Under the pieces are notes generated by a model. That model saw only the letters and a program-made list of their open reading frames with translations. It was not told the DNA's origin and did not search any database. A DNA stretch of 12,199 bases from Bacteroidaceae bacterium (lineage in GTDB: Bacteria; Bacteroidota; Bacteroidia; Bacteroidales; Bacteroidaceae): contig JABUUA010000040.1 in assembly GCA_021443405.1 (NCBI GenBank), positions 1 through 12,199 of the forward strand, read 5' to 3'. Below are positions 1-5,720 of the stretch, piece after piece (the first letter of the stretch is position 1; every line of letters begins with the position of its first letter). A program made the position numbers and the translations under genes.

Positions 1-144
1 TTACTGGGCTTCGGGGCAACGAATTGTGCTGTTTTGAGTTTTACCGGACAGCAATATTTCCTAATGGCCGATGTTGCGTACTATAGCCTCTGTTCCTCAA
101 GTATGTTTGCCCTGTTGCAAGCTTCTCTGATAGACGAAGCGTGA
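1..144 (+). other. Possible 3' end of an unidentified CDS cut by the window edge
   Basis: Frame 1 is open from the first base to a TGA at 142-144 (47 codons). Its first residues read LLGFGATNCAVLSF, which resembles the GFGG(T)N turn found close to the C-terminus of beta-ketoacyl-ACP synthases. In that family only about ten residues normally follow the motif, whereas about 37 follow here and they match nothing I recognise. The stretch could be a gene end with an extended tail, the eroded end of a pseudogene, or chance, since a 47-codon open frame is not rare. Confidence 0.22.
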
Positions 145-264
145 GGCGATTCTTTGAGGCTCCTTGGACTTGTGCAAAACCATCCCTAAGACTGCCAATG
201 GCCGAAAGGAAATTTGCATATAAGCGCCCGCACACACTCCTGTGCGAGAAATCGCGCGTAAAAC
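145..264. other. Non-coding upstream region with small hairpin
   Basis: I see no gene here. A hairpin with a 6-bp stem (CGCACA 229-234 against TGTGCG 241-246, six-base loop) lies between the possible upstream gene end and the promoter of the CotH gene. It has no T-tract directly after it, so it is at best a weak terminator for whatever lies to the left. Confidence 0.4.
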
Positions 265-295
265 TTGTTTTTCTGCCGACGAAACTGTAACTTTG
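265..295 (+). promoter_or_regulatory. Bacteroidetes-type sigma-ABfr promoter of the CotH gene
   Basis: TAACTTTG at 288-295 matches the Bacteroides -7 consensus TAnnTTTG. A TTG at 265-267 lies 20 bases upstream, the expected place for the -33 element. Transcription should start near 302, leaving an untranslated leader of about 60 bases before the ATG at 362. Confidence 0.75.
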
Positions 296-361
296 TGACG
301 TTTAGTGTATTTTTTACAAGCAAAAATGGGGTTTCGGCCCTGAAAATGATAGAAAACATAG

Positions 362-3300
362 ATGAACAGTAAAAAACTTTTCGGGTTGCTTCTCCTTGCG
401 TGGCTGGCGTTGCCGTTGGTTGTGCAGGGGCAAGACTGGATAGATCTCACGGACGCATACATCGTCAATCCGCGTTTCGACAATAACAACCTCACTACGG
501 GATGGCAGGGCACTCCGTTCGGCATGGCCTCTCCCCACGAGAATGCGGAGCATTACAGCCGGGACTTCGATTCCTATCAGGTGGTGAACCGACTGAAGCC
601 CGGCACATATCGCCTCAGTCTCAACGCCTTCTACCGCAGTGGTGGTGCGCAGGACGACTACAATCACTACCGCGACGACGCGGCGAGTTACCAGTTGGCC
701 CAGCTCTATGCCAGCAGTCAGGTGGACGAATACAGCACGCCCATCGCACTGGCCGGCAGCGGCGCGGTGCCCCAAGGTCTGGGCGGCGCCACCAGTGACG
801 TGTGGACCGAAGGCGGTAGCTGGTGGGGAGGCGAGGGCGAACGCCTGGTCGTCCCCAACAATATGGACGCTGCCTACTATTGGTTCCAAGCGGGCCACTA
901 CCACAACGTGCTGACGGATATCGTGGTGGGCGCCGATGGCGAGTTGGTGATTGGCATACGAAAAACGAGAACCATCGGGAGCGACTGGATTTGTCTCGAC
1001 GACTGGAAGTTGGAATACTACGGCGCTAAGGTGGACGTGACGGGCCTCCAGCTGAGCGATCAGACGCTGACGCTGCAATTTGGCGAGACCTACACGATGG
1101 AGGCAACGGTGCTTCCGGCCGACGCCACCATCCGGACGTATGAGTGGCTTTCGTCTGACGAGAGCGTGGCGAAGGTGGACGCCCAGGGCAACATCACCAC
1201 AAAGGGCAAGGGAACTTGCACCATCTACGCTTTCTCGAAGGATAATCCCTCCATCACCGCCGCCTGCACCGTGACCGTGGAGCGCGACGCTGTAGCCCCC
1301 GGCTCGCTGGTCATCAACGAGATTCAGAGCAAGAACGTGGACATGTTCATGGACCCCTCGTTCAACTACGGCGGGTGGATTGAACTCTACAATCCCACCG
1401 ACAAGGCCATCAGTCTGGGCGGCTTCTATGTGAGCGACGACCCCAACGACCTGAAGAAATACCATCTCCCCGACGACTACGGCTATGTGCCTGCGAAGGG
1501 CTTCCGTAACATCTGGTTCGACCACAACTCGCGCTACGGCTTGGCTTATCGCCAGGTGAACACGAAGTTGGACTGCGACGGGGGCGAGGTGTGCGTGTCG
1601 GACTACGAAGGCAACCTGATAGTTTCGCTACAATATCCCGCCGGCATCGGCCGCGCCTCGTGGGCTCGTTCTTCCGACGGCTCGCCGACGTGGGGCTGGA
1701 CTGCCAATCCCACGCCTGAGAAGACCAACGTCGGCTGTGATTTCTCCATAGGACAACTGGCCGCTCCTGAGGTGGACACCAACGGATGTCTCTTCGACGA
1801 AGGGCAGAGCCTTACGGTGACCGTGACCATTCCCTCGGGAGCCAAACTGCGCTACACCACCGACGGCACCACGCCCACCGAGACGCACGGCACCGAGACC
1901 ACGCGCACCCGCTTCACCGTGAAGAAGACCACCACCTATCGCTGGCGCTTGTTCCAGACGGGTAAACTGCCCAGTCCCGTCACGACGCGCTCCTACATCA
2001 TGCGCGACAAGGACTACACACTGCCCGTCGTCAGCATTGTGACCGACCCCGACAACCTCTACAGCGACGCCTACGGCGTGGACGTGCCGGGCCTCGGCAA
2101 CGGGCGCAGCGGCAACGGCACCAATTACGCCGTGAACTACAATATGGACTGGGACCGTCCCGTCAGCTTTGAATACATCGAGCAAGAACCGAAGACCAAC
2201 ACCGACGGATACTTTCAGCAGGAGGCCGACTTCAGTATCAGTGGCGGTTGGAGCCGCAAGCAGACGCCCCGTTCGTTCAAGATAAAGGCCACGAAGACCT
2301 ACGACCTCAACTCCTTGGACTATCGTTTCTTCGACGATGCGCCCTACAGCAAGAACAAGGTGCTCCTGTTCCGTAACGGCGGCAACGACGGTCACGCCCA
2401 GAGTCGCATCAAGGACGCGGCCATCCACCGCATCGTGAAATACTCAGGTCTCTACTGCGACTTGCAGGACTGGAACCCCACGCACGTGTTCGTCAACGGC
2501 AAGTACCGCGGCATGGAGAACATGCGTCAGCCCAGCAACAAGCACTTGGCCTACGCCGCTTACGGCATCGACACCGATGAGATTGACGCCTTCGAGATGA
2601 GCGTCGATTCGGGTTATGTGCAGAGTGCAGGCACTCGTGAGAAGTTCGAGGAGTGGTACGCGCTCTCCGCCAACGCCCAGGACGATGCCGTGTATGCGCA
2701 GTTGTGCGACTTGGTGGATATGGACGAGTATTGCAATTACATGGCCATTCAGTTCAACTTGCAGAACTGGGACTGGCCTCACAACAACCTCAAGGGCTTC
2801 CGCGAGCGCCGTGACGGGGCCAAGTTCCACATGACGTTGTTCGATGTGGACAACGTCTTCGAGCAGAACATAGGCAATCCCTTCACCGCCTTCAAGAACA
2901 GAAAGACGTACACGTTCTACCCCATCTTCGAGTGGAACAACAAGCAACTGACGCTCGAGGTCGAGCACGTGACCATCTTCCTCAACCTTCTGAAGAACCC
3001 GACGTTCCGCAAGAAGTTCATCGACACCTACTGCCTTGTCAACGGTTCCGTGTTCGAACCCTCGCGCTGTGCCGCCATCATCGACGAGATGCGCGACATT
3101 CTGCTCGCGCCGATGGGCCTTGAAGGTTACAGCCGCAACCTGACGGAGCAGGCCAACACTCTAAAGGACAACTTCAGCGAAAGCCGTCAGCAGGAGGCCA
3201 TCACCTACATCCGTGAGTTCGGCGACATGGCTCTGCAGAGCATTGCACCGCAGACTGTCTCGCTCGCCAGCAATATCGAGGGCGGTCGTCTGCTGCTCAA

Positions 3301-4753
3301 CGGCATGACGGTGCCCACGGGCCAGTTCCATGGCGGACTGTTCGCGCCCGTCACACTCAAGGCAGAAGCCCCCGCGGGCTACCGCTTCCTTGGCTGGGAG
3401 AGCGACGCCGTCCCCACCGAGACCACCAGCACCAATCTCTTCGGTTTTGCCAACAACTGGCGCTACTTCGACCAAGGGTCGCTGGACGGACAAGAGTGGA
3501 TGGAGCCTGGGTACAGCGACCAGAGTTGGCCCACGGGTCGGGGCGGTTTCGGCTACAACCTCCGCAACGGCGAAGTGCCCGGCACGACGCTCGACTACGG
3601 CGGCAACGACCGCGACAAGCGCCCGACCTACTATTTCCGCAAACTTTTCACCCTGAGTAAACTTCCGGCTGCCGACTCCAAGGTGGTGCTGACGGCTCGC
3701 TTCGACGACGGCTACATTCTCTATGTCAACGGCGAGGAGGTGGCTCTGAACCGACTGTCCAGCGGTGCCGGCTATGGCGACTTTGCGTCGGCCTACGGTC
3801 CCGACCCTTACGACGAGCAGACAATAGAGATTCCCATCGAGTTGTTGCGGAGGGGCATCAACTATCTGGCGGTGGAGGTGCACAACAACAGCGCCACGTC
3901 GTCCGACATTTATTGGGATGCCAAGCTCGACATGGTGGAATCTACCCCCATCGGCGACGGCACGTATTTCAGCACCGACGCAGAGATTCAACTCCCCGAG
4001 GGCAGCGACCTCAACTTTGTGGCCGTGTTCGGCGAGGAGACCGACGCGGACGTCTTGCTCGCCTCGGGCAATGTGCCTGTGAAGGTGAACGAGGTGAGTG
4101 CCGGCAACAGCGTGAATGTGAACGACTACTTCAAGAAGGACGACTGGATTGAACTCTACAACAATACCGCCGACGACCTCAACATCGCGGGCATGTATCT
4201 CTCCGACGACGCCGAGAATCCCCTGAAGTTCCAGATTCCTGCCGACCTCGACGGACTGAACACAACCCTTCCCGCCCACGGTCATCTCGTGGTGTGGGCC
4301 AGCAAGCGTACTATCATCGGCAGTGCCATCCACACCAACTTCAAGCTCGCCAATGCCGACGACGCCCTGGTGATTCTCACCGCCGCCGATGAGGCTTGGA
4401 GCGACACGTTGCGCTACAGCGCCCACGACGGACAGGAATCGTTCGGACGTTACCCCGACGGCGGCCGGCAGGTCTATCGCATGACCCTGCCCACCATCGA
4501 AGCGCCCAACCAACTCAGCCTATACAGCACCTTTGCCTATACCTACGAATATACGGGCGTTCCCGACCCGAAGCCTGAGGAACCCGACGCCATCGGCGGG
4601 GCAACGATGGGCGACGTCCAGTCGGTGGAGTACATCAACACCGCCGGCGTGAACATGGGTAGCAACCGCGAGACCCTGCGTCCCGGCGTCTATGTGGTTC
4701 GTTACCGCCTGACGGATGGCAGCACGGTGGTTCGCAAGCAGCTGATTCGTTAA
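362..4753 (+). CDS. Secreted multidomain CotH-kinase-like protein with lamin-tail, BIG2 and T9SS-like C-terminal domains
   Basis: The 1463-residue protein starts with a type I signal peptide (residues 1-23, hydrophobic LFGLLLLAWLALPL). Reading along it, I assign a beta-sandwich (25-218) of a kind common at the start of Prevotella secreted proteins, a BIG2 Ig-like domain (224-307), lamin-tail domain 1 (315-455, WIELYNP), a chitobiase-C-like Ig domain (466-546), the CotH domain (about 553-955), a beta-repeat/galactose-binding region (965-1225), lamin-tail domain 2 (1240-1352, WIELYNN), and a C-terminal stretch (about 1418-1463) like T9SS type A sorting tails, ending GVYVVRYRLTDG..VRKQLIR. CotH signatures are NWDWPHNN (802-809) and LFDVDN (826-831), giving candidate catalytic and metal-binding aspartates D804 and D828/D830. 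CotH enzymes phosphorylate proteins in Bacillus spore coats; the substrate here is unknown. It is a single-gene unit with its own promoter and terminator. The ATG at 362 is chosen because the signal peptide follows at once. Assignment of the family is strong; kinase activity and T9SS export are inference. Confidence 0.9.
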   Translation: MNSKKLFGLLLLAWLALPLVVQGQDWIDLTDAYIVNPRFDNNNLTTGWQGTPFGMASPHENAEHYSRDFDSYQVVNRLKPGTYRLSLNAFYRSGGAQDDYNHYRDDAASYQLAQLYASSQVDEYSTPIALAGSGAVPQGLGGATSDVWTEGGSWWGGEGERLVVPNNMDAAYYWFQAGHYHNVLTDIVVGADGELVIGIRKTRTIGSDWICLDDWKLEYYGAKVDVTGLQLSDQTLTLQFGETYTMEATVLPADATIRTYEWLSSDESVAKVDAQGNITTKGKGTCTIYAFSKDNPSITAACTVTVERDAVAPGSLVINEIQSKNVDMFMDPSFNYGGWIELYNPTDKAISLGGFYVSDDPNDLKKYHLPDDYGYVPAKGFRNIWFDHNSRYGLAYRQVNTKLDCDGGEVCVSDYEGNLIVSLQYPAGIGRASWARSSDGSPTWGWTANPTPEKTNVGCDFSIGQLAAPEVDTNGCLFDEGQSLTVTVTIPSGAKLRYTTDGTTPTETHGTETTRTRFTVKKTTTYRWRLFQTGKLPSPVTTRSYIMRDKDYTLPVVSIVTDPDNLYSDAYGVDVPGLGNGRSGNGTNYAVNYNMDWDRPVSFEYIEQEPKTNTDGYFQQEADFSISGGWSRKQTPRSFKIKATKTYDLNSLDYRFFDDAPYSKNKVLLFRNGGNDGHAQSRIKDAAIHRIVKYSGLYCDLQDWNPTHVFVNGKYRGMENMRQPSNKHLAYAAYGIDTDEIDAFEMSVDSGYVQSAGTREKFEEWYALSANAQDDAVYAQLCDLVDMDEYCNYMAIQFNLQNWDWPHNNLKGFRERRDGAKFHMTLFDVDNVFEQNIGNPFTAFKNRKTYTFYPIFEWNNKQLTLEVEHVTIFLNLLKNPTFRKKFIDTYCLVNGSVFEPSRCAAIIDEMRDILLAPMGLEGYSRNLTEQANTLKDNFSESRQQEAITYIREFGDMALQSIAPQTVSLASNIEGGRLLLNGMTVPTGQFHGGLFAPVTLKAEAPAGYRFLGWESDAVPTETTSTNLFGFANNWRYFDQGSLDGQEWMEPGYSDQSWPTGRGGFGYNLRNGEVPGTTLDYGGNDRDKRPTYYFRKLFTLSKLPAADSKVVLTARFDDGYILYVNGEEVALNRLSSGAGYGDFASAYGPDPYDEQTIEIPIELLRRGINYLAVEVHNNSATSSDIYWDAKLDMVESTPIGDGTYFSTDAEIQLPEGSDLNFVAVFGEETDADVLLASGNVPVKVNEVSAGNSVNVNDYFKKDDWIELYNNTADDLNIAGMYLSDDAENPLKFQIPADLDGLNTTLPAHGHLVVWASKRTIIGSAIHTNFKLANADDALVILTAADEAWSDTLRYSAHDGQESFGRYPDGGRQVYRMTLPTIEAPNQLSLYSTFAYTYEYTGVPDPKPEEPDAIGGATMGDVQSVEYINTAGVNMGSNRETLRPGVYVVRYRLTDGSTVVRKQLIR

Positions 4754-4810
4754 GTGTCGCGTCGCAGTCTCCCGCTGCGTGCTTGCCGCGCGACACCAAG
4801 AAATATACAC

Positions 4811-4842
4811 CCCCTCCCCGTGAACTCGGGGCGGGGTTTTTT
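4811..4842 (+). terminator. Intrinsic terminator after the CotH gene
   Basis: CCCC (4811-4814) and CCCCG (4816-4820) pair with CGGGG (4827-4831) and GGGG (4833-4836), with a T/C mismatch between the two stem parts and a loop TGAACT. Six T residues (4837-4842) follow. This is a textbook Rho-independent terminator 58 bases after the stop codon. Confidence 0.85.
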
Positions 4843-4859
4843 CGTTGGCTTGCAGACAT

Positions 4860-4969
4860 CCTATTGTTTCTGCTCAGACAACCTTATGAACGAGTTCACT
4901 CGTCCTTATGAATGAGCTCACTCGTCCTTATGTCTGAGCCAACTCGTCCTATTGTCTGAACCCAGACGT
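4860..4969. repeat. Five-copy degenerate 22-bp tandem repeat with internal dyads
   Basis: Five head-to-tail units of exactly 22 bases lie at 4860-4881, 4882-4903, 4904-4925, 4926-4947 and 4948-4969. All start CCTTATG or CCTATTG, and the right half ends in ACTCGT or CAGAC plus two bases. Units 2 and 3 differ by two bases. Each unit contains a short inverted repeat, but its sequence changes: GTCTG/CAGAC in unit 5 and a related form in unit 1, ACGAGT/ACTCGT in unit 2, and GAG/CTC forms in units 3 and 4. A decayed sixth unit may precede (4838-4859, ending GCAGACAT). The array starts right after the terminator. Its function is unknown. Confidence 0.85.
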
Positions 4970-5125
4970 CGGGGCGATATGTTTCTGTCGTTACAAAGTC
5001 GCTTAGGTGGCGTCTCTGTGGTGACGTCTATTCCAAATCGGTCGTTAGATTGCCTGACATTTTCATCGTATGTTCGTTTTGTGACTATCATTTTATCGTT
5101 GTTGGGCAAGAAAAGTGGACAAATG
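4970..5125. other. Intergenic stretch with no recognised feature
   Basis: Open frames of about 63 codons exist on both strands (for example from ATG 4979 on plus), but none shows a domain, a signal sequence, or codon use like the neighbouring genes. I see no RNA gene here. Confidence 0.5.
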
Positions 5126-5157
5126 TTTGGTTGGCTCGGTTAAATTGTGTAACTTTG
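5126..5157 (+). promoter_or_regulatory. Bacteroidetes-type promoter of the peptide/FISUMP operon
   Basis: TTTG at 5126-5129 and TAACTTTG at 5150-5157 match the -33 and -7 elements with a 20-base spacer, close to the ideal Bacteroides promoter. The -7 box and its flanks (GTAACTTTGT in the CotH promoter, GTAACTTTGT here) are identical. Transcription would start near 5164, about 260 bases before the first start codon. Confidence 0.8.
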
Positions 5158-5163
5158 TTGGAA

Positions 5164-5424
5164 ATATAGTTAAAAAAGCGAAATGCAAGCGGTAGAAAAC
5201 TCACACATCACCCCCCCCTATAACTGCTTTATTTGTAGCAGAATACAGAAGAGTGTGCCAGTTCGTGGCGCGTTCGTGGCGTCTTGCAACCTGTCTCCCC
5301 ATCGAGGGGTGTAGGTTGCAAGGCGCTTTCTGTTTGCCTCCGGGGCGCGCACACACGGGCGTGCGTTCGCTGTTTATAAACGACCCATTGAGATATGTAA
5401 CAAACAAATAAACCACTAAAAAGC
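5164..5424 (+). promoter_or_regulatory. Long structured 5' leader with possible attenuator hairpin
   Basis: The main element is a hairpin: 5279-5292 (GCGTCTTGCAACCT) pairs with 5313-5326 (AGGTTGCAAGGCGC), one T-G wobble in 14 pairs. Inside it CCCC (5297-5300) pairs with GGGG (5306-5309). The T-rich stretch TTTCTGTTT (5327-5335) follows, so it could terminate transcription. Just before the stem is a direct repeat GTTCGTGGCG (5261-5270 and 5272-5281). Other elements are a smaller hairpin CTGCT/AGCAG (5224-5241), a C8 tract (5211-5218), and CGCAC/GTGCG (5348-5365). No known riboswitch is recognised. The region could be an attenuated leader or a separate small RNA of about 170 nt ending at the hairpin. 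Confidence 0.6.
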
Positions 5425-5673
5425 ATGAAACAGGAAAAAGAATTATTGGACGAACAGCGGCAAGCCTATGTGGCGCCGTGTGTCATCCAGCACTCCCTCC
5501 AGTTTGCGGGCGGAGCGATGCTTTCGGGCAGCAAAGACCTAACAAATCCAGGTCAGTTCTCCATCAACCGTCAAAAGGGAGGCTCCACCAACGGAACAGC
5601 GCAAGGCGACATTAACAACAGCGGTAACTTGACGGCCGACGCCTATGGCATCGGTTCTTGGGAAGTCTTTTGA
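5425..5673 (+). CDS. Small Gly-Gly-motif peptide, function unknown
   Basis: An 82-residue peptide opens the operon. It has no signal peptide and no membrane segment. The first 13 residues are strongly charged (MKQEKELLDEQRQ). Then comes YVAPCVIQHSLQFAGGAML (15-33) with a GG pair at 29-30, followed by a Gly/Asn/Ser/Thr-rich tail of about 50 residues ending GIGSWEVF. Short proteins of the layout 'charged start, YxxPxV, hydrophobic stretch, Gly/Ser tail' are frequent in Prevotella and Bacteroides ahead of surface-protein genes but have no established function, to my knowledge. The GG could be a leader-peptide cleavage point, though the residues before it do not follow the classical double-glycine leader pattern well (F27 at -4 fits, S24 at -7 does not), and no peptidase-transporter is in view. 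The gene ends 47 bases before the next start, so co-transcription is likely. The start is supported by the A-rich region just before the ATG. Confidence 0.7.
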   Translation: MKQEKELLDEQRQAYVAPCVIQHSLQFAGGAMLSGSKDLTNPGQFSINRQKGGSTNGTAQGDINNSGNLTADAYGIGSWEVF

Positions 5674-5720
5674 CCTTAAAGGGAAGAATAACGTAGAACT
5701 AACAAAAAATACGAAAGAAC

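Noticed and set aside
346..372. Upstream mini-ORF (MIENIDEQ) overlapping the CotH start out of frame
   Set aside because: Too short to judge, with no sign of a ribosome site. A start at 362 with a signal peptide is clearly better.
314..1525. Long minus-strand open frame of 403 codons within the CotH gene
   Set aside because: It is antisense to a gene with clear domains, and its protein is Val/His/Gly-rich with no motif, as expected from the GC-rich codon pattern.
3161..4513. Minus-strand open frame of 450 codons
   Set aside because: It lies fully opposite the CotH gene's C-terminal domains. The composition is that of a reverse-frame shadow.
4860..4969. CRISPR array
   Set aside because: Units of 22 bp abut without unique spacers, and no cas genes are present.
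4952..5143. 63-codon plus-strand frame, and a matching minus-strand frame (4918-5109)
   Set aside because: No motif, no good start signal, and both overlap the repeat array.
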